From an uncultured Verrucomicrobiota bacterium (GTDB lineage: Bacteria > Verrucomicrobiota > Verrucomicrobiae > Opitutales > Opitutaceae), in contig CAMLNJ010000160.1 in NCBI GenBank assembly GCA_946481225.1, forward strand, positions 1 to 6,965: a stretch of 6,965 bases of DNA, given 5' to 3'. The first letter of the stretch is position 1. Each line of letters opens with the position of its first letter. The notes under the pieces were generated by a model that was given only the letters and a program-made list of their open reading frames with translations, searched no databases and was not told where the DNA came from. Of this stretch, positions 1 to 6,812 are shown one piece after another. The position numbers were made by a program, and so were the translations under genes.

Positions 1-2063
1 GCTGCGAGTTGATCGACCGCACGATCCTCGAATGCACCAAGGCCAACCTCGAGCATGCGAGGAACCGCTTCTTCGTGGTCGGCGATCCCGGCGCGGTTCT
101 CGTGGTCGAGCGGCGCGACGCCGAGCCGGCGGCGCGCGAGGCCGCGCTCGAGGCGATCGCCGCGGATTTCCGCGCCGCCGGGCTCGGCCACGCGTTTCCG
201 ATCCTGCACGGCGCCGACTGCGATCGCGTCTGGGAGCTGCGCCGCGCGGGCCAGGGTCTGGTGAACAACGTCGTCGGCGACGCCAAGCCGCGCGAGATCG
301 TCGAGGACACCGCCGTGGCCATCGAGGACCTGCCGGCCTACATCGACGAGTTCGACGCGCTCATGCGCGGAAAATACGGCATCGCGTGCATCTACTACGC
401 CCACGCCGGGGCCGGCGAATTGCACACGCGCCCGCTCTTCGATCTGAAAACAGCCGATGGCCGGAAAATGTTTCGCGACATCGCGACCGACGTCGCCGCG
501 CTTGTGAAGAAATACCGCGGCTCCCTCTCCGGCGAACACGGCGACGGCCGCCTGCGGGGCGAGTTTATCCCGTTCATGGTCGGCCCCGAGTGCTACGCGA
601 TGATGCGACGCGTGAAGGCGCTCTTCGTTCCGCTCGGCATTTTCAACCCGGGCAAGATCATCGACACGCCGCCGATGGACAGCTCGCTGCGGCACACCGC
701 CGTCCGCGGCTCCGGGCCTGCGCACGCGGGCGTCGACCACGAGCCCGAGCACGAAACTATTTTCAACTTCGAGGCCGACCGCGGGGTGCTGCGCGCCGCC
801 GAGAAATGCACCGGGGTGGGGGAGTGCCGGAAAACGCACCTCTCCGGCGGCACGATGTGCCCGAGCTACATGGCCACGCGCGACGAAAAGGACAGCACGC
901 GCGCCCGGGCCAACCTGCTGCGCCAGGCGCTGGGCCGCACCGGCGCCGACGCGAAGGCGAATCCCTGGGACGACGCCTCCGTCGCCGCCGTGATGGATCT
1001 CTGCCTCTCCTGCAAGGCCTGCAAGTCCGAGTGCCCTTCGAGCGTCGACCTCGCCCGCTTGAAGGCCGAATGGCAGCAGCACTACCACGACGCGCACGGC
1101 GTGCCGCTGCGCTCGCGCCTCGTGGCGGGCTTCACGCGTTCCATGCGCCTGGCCGCGCTCGCGCCGTCGCTCTACAACCGGGTCGTCTCCACTCCTCCGC
1201 TCGCCAACGCGCTCAAGCGCCTCGCGGGCTTCGCGGCCGGGCGCAGCCTGCCCCGCCTGCACGCGACGACCCTCGCCGCCTGGCACCGGCGCCACGCGAA
1301 TCCGCGGCACCTGAGTTATTCGAACGGTCGCGTGTATCTTTTCTGCGACGAGTTCACCAATTACCACGACGCGCCGGTCGGGATAAAGGCGGTCGAGCTG
1401 CTCAACCGCCTTGGCTACGAGGTCATCGTCCCGCGCCACGTCGAGAGCGGCCGTGCGCATCTCTCGAAAGGCCTCGTGCGCGAGGCGAAGAAACTGGCCG
1501 CTCGAAACGTCGAGCTGCTCGCGCCGGTGGTAAGCGATGCCGCGCCGCTCATCGGCATCGAGCCCTCCGCGCTGCTCGGTTTCCGCGACGAGTATCCCGA
1601 CCTCGTGCCGCCGCCCTTGCGCGAGGCCGCGCGGGCGTTGGCTAAGCGCGCGTGTCTGATCGACGAGTTCATCGCGCGCGAGGCCGACGCGGGGCGCGTC
1701 CGCGGCGACTCCTTTGTCGCGCGTGATCTCGCGATCAGGCTGCACGGCCACTGCCACCAAAAAGCGCTCTCCTCGCTCACGCCGACGGTGAAGATGCTGG
1801 AGCTGCCGCGCGGGCACGCGGTTCGATTGATCCCTTCCGGCTGCTGCGGGATGGCGGGTTCCTTCGGTTATGAGCGGGAGCATTACGAGGTGTCGCAGCG
1901 AATCGGGGAGCTCGTCCTCTTCCCGGCGGTGCGCGCGACTCCCGCCGAGGAGGTGATCGCCGCGCCGGGCACGAGTTGCCGCCACCAGATCAAGGACGGC
2001 ACCGGACGCGCGGCCCTGCACCCGATCGAGATCCTGCACGCGGCCTGCAAGGGCTTGGGCTGA
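1..2063 (+). CDS. FAD / iron-sulfur 2-hydroxyacid dehydrogenase, YdiJ-like, 5' partial
   Basis: C-terminal part of a flavin and Fe-S oxidoreductase that oxidises a D-2-hydroxyacid, passing electrons from FAD through iron-sulfur clusters. The frame is open to the left edge (Cys-Glu codons precede the TTG at 9), so the FAD-binding N-terminus is missing; full-length relatives have about 1000 residues. Numbering from the TTG codon: residues 1-225 are the FAD-linked oxidase C-terminal domain, with H132 and H139 of HAGAGELH and E176-H177 of GEHGDG, the expected metal/substrate ligands. A ferredoxin-like segment follows (C267, C273, C284, then C332, C335, C338, C342-Pro). Residues 441-680 are two CCG-type repeats; the second is intact (HGHCHQK at 579-585, SGCCGMAGSFG at 610-620), while the first has ESGR where a cysteine pair can occur. 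The exact substrate (D-lactate, D-2-hydroxyglutarate, other) cannot be read from the sequence. The terminator-like hairpin 2 bases after the stop suggests that its transcript ends there. Confidence 0.9.
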   Translation, partial: CELIDRTILECTKANLEHARNRFFVVGDPGAVLVVERRDAEPAAREAALEAIAADFRAAGLGHAFPILHGADCDRVWELRRAGQGLVNNVVGDAKPREIVEDTAVAIEDLPAYIDEFDALMRGKYGIACIYYAHAGAGELHTRPLFDLKTADGRKMFRDIATDVAALVKKYRGSLSGEHGDGRLRGEFIPFMVGPECYAMMRRVKALFVPLGIFNPGKIIDTPPMDSSLRHTAVRGSGPAHAGVDHEPEHETIFNFEADRGVLRAAEKCTGVGECRKTHLSGGTMCPSYMATRDEKDSTRARANLLRQALGRTGADAKANPWDDASVAAVMDLCLSCKACKSECPSSVDLARLKAEWQQHYHDAHGVPLRSRLVAGFTRSMRLAALAPSLYNRVVSTPPLANALKRLAGFAAGRSLPRLHATTLAAWHRRHANPRHLSYSNGRVYLFCDEFTNYHDAPVGIKAVELLNRLGYEVIVPRHVESGRAHLSKGLVREAKKLAARNVELLAPVVSDAAPLIGIEPSALLGFRDEYPDLVPPPLREAARALAKRACLIDEFIAREADAGRVRGDSFVARDLAIRLHGHCHQKALSSLTPTVKMLELPRGHAVRLIPSGCCGMAGSFGYEREHYEVSQRIGELVLFPAVRATPAEEVIAAPGTSCRHQIKDGTGRAALHPIEILHAACKGLG

Positions 2064-2065
2064 CG

Positions 2066-2082
2066 ACGGGGCAATGCCCCGT
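2066..2082 (+). terminator. Terminator-like hairpin after the dehydrogenase gene
   Basis: ACGGGGC (2066-2072) pairs perfectly with GCCCCGT (2076-2082) around an AAT loop, starting 2 bases after the stop codon. The stem is strong and G+C-rich, but only two further T residues follow the last stem base before a C. It could be an intrinsic terminator with a weak U-tract or simply a 3'-end-stabilising stem-loop. Confidence 0.4.
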
Positions 2083-2090
2083 TTCAGTCT

Positions 2091-2114
2091 CCCCGGGTGA
2101 GGATGTCCTCGGGG
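2091..2114 (+). repeat. Second intergenic stem-loop
   Basis: CCCC (2091-2094) can pair with GGGG (2111-2114), and inside it GAGG (2099-2102) with CCTC (2107-2110) around an ATGT loop, leaving GGGT (2095-2098) as a bulge. It lies 8 bases after the terminator-like hairpin and may be part of the same 3' structure or of a dispersed intergenic repeat. Eight pairs broken by a bulge make it a modest candidate. Confidence 0.3.
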
Positions 2115-2131
2115 CCGCGCGTCGCGTCGGA

Positions 2132-2159
2132 CCTATGGGCCTACGGCCTTTACGGTAAA
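2132..2159 (+). repeat. Degenerate 8-base tandem repeat and small palindromes
   Basis: CCTATGGG (2132-2139) is followed directly by CCTACGGC (2140-2147), differing at two of eight positions, then by a looser third unit CTTTACGG (2148-2155). The same bases contain GGCC-TAC-GGCC (2138-2148) and the perfect palindrome TTTAC-G-GTAAA (2149-2159). It could be a protein-binding site, part of an intergenic repeat, or chance; no known operator is recognised. Confidence 0.3.
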
Positions 2160-2172
2160 TTTTTCTGAATCG

Positions 2173-2285
2173 CCGATTTTTTGACGGGATCGGCCCGGTT
2201 TTGACGCTGGAGAGGGTGTGGCGGCTTGGCGCGTCACTTTTCCCCATGACTCCCCCTGTTTGCGTGATCGTCCGATTTTTCGACG
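2173..2285 (+). promoter_or_regulatory. Three copies of a CCG-T-tract-GACG motif, candidate regulatory sites
   Basis: CCGATTTTTTGACG lies at 2173-2186, a shorter relative CCCGGTTTTGACG at 2194-2206, and CCGATTTTTCGACG at 2272-2285. The first and third match at 13 of 14 positions, and each is preceded by ATCG. The first two end exactly 20 bases apart, about two helical turns, which suits binding on one DNA face; the third ends 79 bases further on. They sit 158-270 bases ahead of the glycosidase start, where an operator for a sugar-responsive regulator would be plausible. TTGACG also resembles a -35 hexamer, but no matching -10 lies at 16-18 bases. The regulatory role is inferred from repetition and position only. 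Confidence 0.3.
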
Positions 2286-2442
2286 TCTTCCCGTCCCGGC
2301 GCGCTCTCGACTGGCCTTGCCTGCGGCTTTGTCTCTCGTTCCTCGTTACCTGATTTCGCGGCCGCTCTCATGGGTGACCCGCGGTTCGTTCGCTTCGCCC
2401 TCCGAATTTTCCCCTCCTGTTTCCATCCCCAAATCCTGCCTT

Positions 2443-4845
2443 ATGATCCGCCGTTCTGCTTTTGCGGTTTTATCCGCTCTGTGTCTCGCCACCCCCTCCA
2501 TTTTCGGCGCCCCGGTGCCGGTTCTCGCGGAGCCCTTCCCGCTTGAGCGTGTGCGCTTGCTGCCCGGTCCCTTTCTGGCCGGCCAGGAAGTGAACGCCCG
2601 TTACCTTCTCGAAGTGGTCGAGCCCGACCGCTTGCTGGCCGGCTTCCGCGCCCAGGCCGGCTTGCCCAAAAAAGCCGAGCGCTACGGCGGCTGGGAGGCC
2701 CGCGGCATCAACGGCCACAGTCTCGGCCATTACCTCTCCGCCGTCTCCGCGCTGTATGCCTCCACCGGCGACGCGCGCGCGCTCGAGCGGGTGAACTACG
2801 TGGTGGCCGAGCTCGCCGCCTGCCAGCAGGCCAACGGCGACGGCTACGTTCTCCCCGTCAACAAGCGCATCTACGAGGACCTCCGCGCCGGGCGCATCAA
2901 GGCCTCCGGTTTCTCGCTCAACGACGAGTGGGTGCCCAACTATAATTTGCACAAGGTCTTCGCCGGCTTGCGCGACGCCTACCGCTTCGCCGGAAGCAAG
3001 CAGGCGCTCGAGGTCGAACGCCGCCTCGCCGACTACCTCGCCGGTATCTACGACAAGCTCAGCCCCGCGCAGGCCCAGGAGATTCTCAAGGCCGAGTTCG
3101 GCGGCATGAACGAGGTCTTTGCCGACCTCGGCACCGACACCGGCGAGCCGCGCTACCTCAAGCTCGCCGAGACGGTCTTCCACCACGACGCGATCCTGAA
3201 TCCGCTCGAGCAGGGCCGCGACGAACTCGACGGCAAGCATGGCAACACCCAAGTGCCGAAGCTCGTCGGCCTCGCCCGCGAGTATATGCTCACCGGCGAT
3301 CCCGCCGCCCTCCGCGGCGTCGACACCTTCTGGGACAGCGTCGTCAATCGCCGCTCTTTCGCCAACGGCGGCCACGGCGACCACGAGCATTTTTTCCCGC
3401 CCTCCCAGTTCCCCAAGAAGCTCGGCCCGCAAAACGCCGAGACCTGCAACACCTACAACATGATCAAGCTCGCCGGCCTGCGCTTCTCCTGGGCGCCGCA
3501 GGCGGCCGACATGGATTTCGTCGAGCGCGGCCTGATCAACCACATCCTCACCAACCTCGGTCGCCAGCCCGGCGAGTTCGGCTACTTCCTCCCCTTCGGC
3601 GACGTCGCCTACAAGACCTTCTCGACCAAGCACGACTCCTGGTGGTGCTGCGTCGGCACCGGCATGGAAAACCCGACCCGCTACGGCGAGCAGGCCTACT
3701 TTCACCGGGATGACGATCTCTGGGTGAACCTCTACCTCGCCTCGCGGCTCGACTGGCGCGAGCGCGGCGTCGTCCTCCGCCAGGAGACCGCCTTCCCCGA
3801 TTCCGATACCGTGCGTTTCGTCGTCGAGGCGAAGAAGCCCGTCCGTTTCGCGCTCCGGCTCCGCCATCCCGCCTGGTGCGAACTCCCCGTCGTCAAGATC
3901 AACGGCCGCGCGCAAGCCGTGGCTTCCACGCCCTCCTCCTATCTCGCGCTCGAGCGCAAGTGGCGCGACGGCGACGTGATCGAGCTGCGCCTGCCCATGC
4001 GCCTGCGCACCGAGCCGCTGCCGCACTCCGACGGCAAGATCGTCGCGCTCATGTATGGCCCGCTCCAACTCGCCGCGCTCACACCCCCGGTCTCCGGCAA
4101 GCCCGATCCCGCCCGCCAGCGCTACGGCGACCATCTCCGCTCGCCCGGCCGCGTGGCCTCCACGCCGCCGGTGCTCGTCGCCGCCGACACCGCGGCCTTG
4201 CTCGCCGCGCTTCGCCCCGACCCCAAGGGCGGTTTTGGCGCCTTCCGCGCCGAGGGCGTCATGCAGCCCGCCGACTTGCCGCTCGTGCCTTTCCATCGCG
4301 TCTACGAGGAGCACTACGCGGTTTATTTCCCGCTCCACTCCCCCGCGGCCTGGGCGGAGAAACAGGAGAAAGTCCGTGCCGAGGAGACCGCCCGCGCGCG
4401 CCTCGATGCCGCGATCTTCGACCGCGTCGAGCCCGGTTTCCAGCAGTCCGAGGTCGAGCATCAGTTTGCCTCGAACCGCAGCGAGACCGGCGACTTCCGC
4501 GATCGCAAATGGCGCGACGGCCTGCCCGGCGGCGGCTGGTTTTCCTATCGCATGGCCGTGAGCCCCGACAAACCCGTCGCGCTCGTCACCACCCACTGGG
4601 GCGATGACCGCGGACGCGAGCACGAGCTCTTTGTCGACGGTCATCGCATCGTCGTGCGCCTGCCCGCCGGCGACCGCGGCTCCTTCTTCGATGCCGCCTA
4701 TGCCCTCCCTCCGGAGCTCACCCGCGGCAAGACCCACGTCACCGTCCGCCTCGTCGCGTCCAAGGGCCGTTCCGGCACCTTTGGACTCCGCATCATGGAC
4801 GCCTCCGTCGTCACCGAGGACCAGTGGCGCAACGGTGTCCGCTGA
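2443..4845 (+). CDS. Exported beta-L-arabinofuranosidase, GH127/GH146 clan
   Basis: Exported glycosidase expected to release terminal beta-L-arabinofuranose from plant glycans by a retaining mechanism with a cysteine nucleophile held by zinc. The 800-residue product starts at ATG 2443 because a signal peptide begins there (MIRR, hydrophobic stretch, likely cleavage after A29 of VLA or after A23). The catalytic (alpha/alpha)6-barrel domain (formerly DUF1680) covers roughly residues 30-450: E315 (GDHEHF) is the likely acid/base, E333 and C335 (ETCNTYN) and C402-C403 (WWCCVGTGMEN) are the zinc ligands, with C402 the likely nucleophile. All five key residues are present. Beta-sandwich regions follow, and a separate domain of about 135 residues starts near G665 (GFQQSEVEHQF), resembling the C-terminal domain of long GH146-type enzymes. 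That layout and the export signal favour GH146 over classic GH127, but sequence reading alone cannot settle it. No clear Shine-Dalgarno precedes the start. First gene of a likely operon with the GH51 gene. Confidence 0.9.
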   Translation: MIRRSAFAVLSALCLATPSIFGAPVPVLAEPFPLERVRLLPGPFLAGQEVNARYLLEVVEPDRLLAGFRAQAGLPKKAERYGGWEARGINGHSLGHYLSAVSALYASTGDARALERVNYVVAELAACQQANGDGYVLPVNKRIYEDLRAGRIKASGFSLNDEWVPNYNLHKVFAGLRDAYRFAGSKQALEVERRLADYLAGIYDKLSPAQAQEILKAEFGGMNEVFADLGTDTGEPRYLKLAETVFHHDAILNPLEQGRDELDGKHGNTQVPKLVGLAREYMLTGDPAALRGVDTFWDSVVNRRSFANGGHGDHEHFFPPSQFPKKLGPQNAETCNTYNMIKLAGLRFSWAPQAADMDFVERGLINHILTNLGRQPGEFGYFLPFGDVAYKTFSTKHDSWWCCVGTGMENPTRYGEQAYFHRDDDLWVNLYLASRLDWRERGVVLRQETAFPDSDTVRFVVEAKKPVRFALRLRHPAWCELPVVKINGRAQAVASTPSSYLALERKWRDGDVIELRLPMRLRTEPLPHSDGKIVALMYGPLQLAALTPPVSGKPDPARQRYGDHLRSPGRVASTPPVLVAADTAALLAALRPDPKGGFGAFRAEGVMQPADLPLVPFHRVYEEHYAVYFPLHSPAAWAEKQEKVRAEETARARLDAAIFDRVEPGFQQSEVEHQFASNRSETGDFRDRKWRDGLPGGGWFSYRMAVSPDKPVALVTTHWGDDRGREHELFVDGHRIVVRLPAGDRGSFFDAAYALPPELTRGKTHVTVRLVASKGRSGTFGLRIMDASVVTEDQWRNGVR

Positions 4846-4887
4846 TTCGCGTCCTCTTTGAAAACCCCTTCCTGGAAAAACCGCCCC

Positions 4888-6804
4888 ATGCTCCGCCACG
4901 TTCTGTTCCTGCTCGCCTCCGCCCTCCTCGCCGGCGCGGCCGACCTCACGCTCACCCTCGACGCCGCCGCGCCCGCCGGCCGCGTCAGCCCGACGCACTA
5001 CGGGTTGATGACCGAGGAGATCAACTACAGCTACGACGGCGGGCTCTACGCCGAACTCGTGCGCAACCGCTCCTTCCGCGACGACCCCGCCAGTCCCGTG
5101 CATTGGAGCGCCGTCGGCGCGGCCGCGCTCGCGCTCGACGCCGCGCGGCCCTTCAACGCCGCGCATCCCTCCAGCCTGCGCGTCGAGTTCGCCAAGCCCG
5201 GCGCCGGCGTCGCCAACGCCGGTTATTGGGGCTTCCCCGTCACCCCGTCCACGACCTACCGCGCTACGGTCCATGCGCGCGCCGGCGCGGGTTTCACCGG
5301 CCGCCTGACCGTCTCGCTTCAGAGCGCGGACGGAGCCATCACCTACGCGAGCGCCGTCGTCCCGGCGCTCGGCGCCGACTGGGGCTCCCACCAGCTCAAG
5401 CTCAAGACCCGCCGCGATGTCGTCCCCACGAGCGACGCCCGCCTCGTCCTGAGCTCCGACAAGCCCGGCGTCGTCTGGCTCGGCTTCGTCTCGCTCTTCC
5501 CCCCGACGTGGAAGGATCGCCCCAACGGACTGCGCCGCGACATCATGCAGATGCTCGTCGACCTGAAGCCGAAGTTCCTGCGCTTCCCCGGCGGCAACTA
5601 CCTCGAAGGCGAGACCATCGACACCCGTTTCAAATGGTGGGAGACGCTCGGCCCCGTGCATGAGCGCCCCGGGCATCAGGGCACCTGGGGCTATCGTTCC
5701 TCCGACGGCATGGGCCTGCTCGAGTTTCTCCTCTGGACCGAGGACATGGGCGCCGAGCCCGTGCTCGGCCTCTACGCCGGCTACTCGCTCAAGGGCGACT
5801 ACGTGAAGCCCGGCCCCGATCTCGAACCCTTCATCAAAGAAGCGCTCGACGAGATCGAATACGTCATCGGCCCCGTCACCTCCAAGTGGGGCGCGCGCCG
5901 CGCCGCCGACGGCCACCCCGAGCCCTTCCCGCTCCGCTACGTCGAGATCGGCAACGAAGACTGGTTCGACAAGTCGGGCAGCTACGACGCCCGCTACGCG
6001 CAATTCCAGGACGCCATCAAGGCCCGTTACCCGCGGCTCAAGTGCATCTCCAGCATTGGCAACGAGCAGCCCGTCGCCAAGCGCGTGAAGAGCCGACGCC
6101 CCGACGTGCTCGACGAGCACTATTATCTTAAGACGGCCGACTTCCTCTCCCGCTCGCCCGCCTTCTTCGACAAGTATGACCGCTCCGGCCCCGAGATCTT
6201 CGTCGGCGAATGGGCCGCGCACGAGACCTCCTTCCCGCCCTGGGACCCGCGCTCCAAGTCCCTCGCACCCACGCCGAACTTCTACGCCGCGCTCGGCGAC
6301 GCCGCTTTCATGGCCTCGATGGAGCGCGCCTCCGATCTCGTGACGATGCAGTGCTATGCGCCGCTCTTCGCCAACGTGAACGGCTACCAGTGGCGCCCCA
6401 ACATGATCGGTTACGACGCCTTGCGCTCCTACGGCGCGCCCAGCTATCACGCATTCAAGCTCTTCAGCACCCGCCTCGGCGACCAGATCCTGAAACCCGT
6501 CTTCTCGCCGGGTTCGAAGGTCCAGGGCTCCGCCACGCGCGACTCCCTCGGCGGCGCGATCTACCTCAAGCTCGTCAACGCCGAGGACGCCCCGCGCGAG
6601 GTCGACATCGAGGTGCGTGGCGTGCGCCGCCTCGGTTCCAATGTCTCGGTCGAAACCCTGTCCGCCGCCCCCGACGCCACCAACTCCATCTCCGCCCCCG
6701 GCGCGGTCCTGCCTGCGACCTCGCGCCTCCGGGCCGACGGCAACCGCATCCCTTGCGTGATGCCGCCCCGCTCCATCGTCGTCCTCACGATCCCCTCCCG
6801 CTGA
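4888..6804 (+). CDS. Exported alpha-L-arabinofuranosidase, GH51
   Basis: Retaining glycosidase that removes alpha-L-arabinofuranosyl residues from arabinan, arabinoxylan or related polymers. The 638-residue product starts at ATG 4888, giving a short signal peptide (MLRH, hydrophobic run, AGA-A cleavage after A17), so it should act outside the cytoplasm. Residues 19-75 resemble the first strand and loop of the longer fungal/plant-type GH51 enzymes (THYGLMTEEINYSYDGGLYAELVRNRSF). A carbohydrate-binding-like beta-sandwich follows to about residue 205, then the TIM barrel with LRFPGGNYLEGE (R232 to E240). The acid/base is E357 in EIGNEDW and the nucleophile E441 in FVGEWA. From about 500 to the end is the C-terminal beta-sandwich. 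It follows the beta-L-arabinofuranosidase by 42 bases with no terminator seen. An in-frame TTG at 4858 would add ten residues before the signal peptide; ATG is preferred. There is no clear Shine-Dalgarno for either start. Confidence 0.92.
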   Translation: MLRHVLFLLASALLAGAADLTLTLDAAAPAGRVSPTHYGLMTEEINYSYDGGLYAELVRNRSFRDDPASPVHWSAVGAAALALDAARPFNAAHPSSLRVEFAKPGAGVANAGYWGFPVTPSTTYRATVHARAGAGFTGRLTVSLQSADGAITYASAVVPALGADWGSHQLKLKTRRDVVPTSDARLVLSSDKPGVVWLGFVSLFPPTWKDRPNGLRRDIMQMLVDLKPKFLRFPGGNYLEGETIDTRFKWWETLGPVHERPGHQGTWGYRSSDGMGLLEFLLWTEDMGAEPVLGLYAGYSLKGDYVKPGPDLEPFIKEALDEIEYVIGPVTSKWGARRAADGHPEPFPLRYVEIGNEDWFDKSGSYDARYAQFQDAIKARYPRLKCISSIGNEQPVAKRVKSRRPDVLDEHYYLKTADFLSRSPAFFDKYDRSGPEIFVGEWAAHETSFPPWDPRSKSLAPTPNFYAALGDAAFMASMERASDLVTMQCYAPLFANVNGYQWRPNMIGYDALRSYGAPSYHAFKLFSTRLGDQILKPVFSPGSKVQGSATRDSLGGAIYLKLVNAEDAPREVDIEVRGVRRLGSNVSVETLSAAPDATNSISAPGAVLPATSRLRADGNRIPCVMPPRSIVVLTIPSR

Positions 6805-6812
6805 TTCCCCGC

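Larger units (their letters stand above)
2064..2442. other. 379-bp intergenic region with inverted repeats and a repeated motif
   Basis: I see no convincing gene here. The first 100 bases are rich in short inverted repeats (listed separately). Positions 2149-2285 are locally T-rich and contain three related CCG-(T)n-GACG motifs. From about 2290 to 2442 the + strand is pyrimidine-rich. The glycosidase frame stays open upstream to a GTG at 2218. The 75 extra residues this would add look like translated non-coding DNA (Arg/Pro/Ser/Leu-rich, no domain) and would bury the signal peptide, so I treat the stretch as leader. No convincing -35/-10 promoter pair was found, although the promoter of the downstream unit should lie here. 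Confidence 0.75.

Noticed and set aside
32..1645. Long + strand open frame overlapping the dehydrogenase gene
   Set aside because: Arg/Ala/Pro-rich translation with no domain; it is the shifted frame of a G+C-rich gene whose own frame carries clear family motifs.
2201..2229. Sigma-70-type promoter using TTGACG at 2201-2206 (also 2181-2186)
   Set aside because: No TATAAT-like hexamer occurs at 16-18 bases downstream of either TTGACG.
2218..2442. N-terminal extension of the GH127/GH146 gene from a GTG at 2218
   Set aside because: It would place 75 low-information residues ahead of a clear signal peptide starting at the 2443 ATG; no domain or start signal supports it.
3876..4607. Open frames of 168-243 codons overlapping the GH127/GH146 gene
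   Set aside because: Arg/Pro/Ala-rich shadows of the real gene with no recognisable motif.
4824..5663. 279-codon + strand frame overlapping the end of the first glycosidase and the start of GH51
   Set aside because: Arg-rich translation with no motif; the GH51 frame explains the same DNA with catalytic motifs and a signal peptide.
4839..6807. Both glycosidase genes end in the same 10 bases, CCGCTGATTC (4839-4848 and 6798-6807)
   Set aside because: Half of it is a common Arg codon plus the TGA stop; a 10-base match without secondary structure is probably coincidence.
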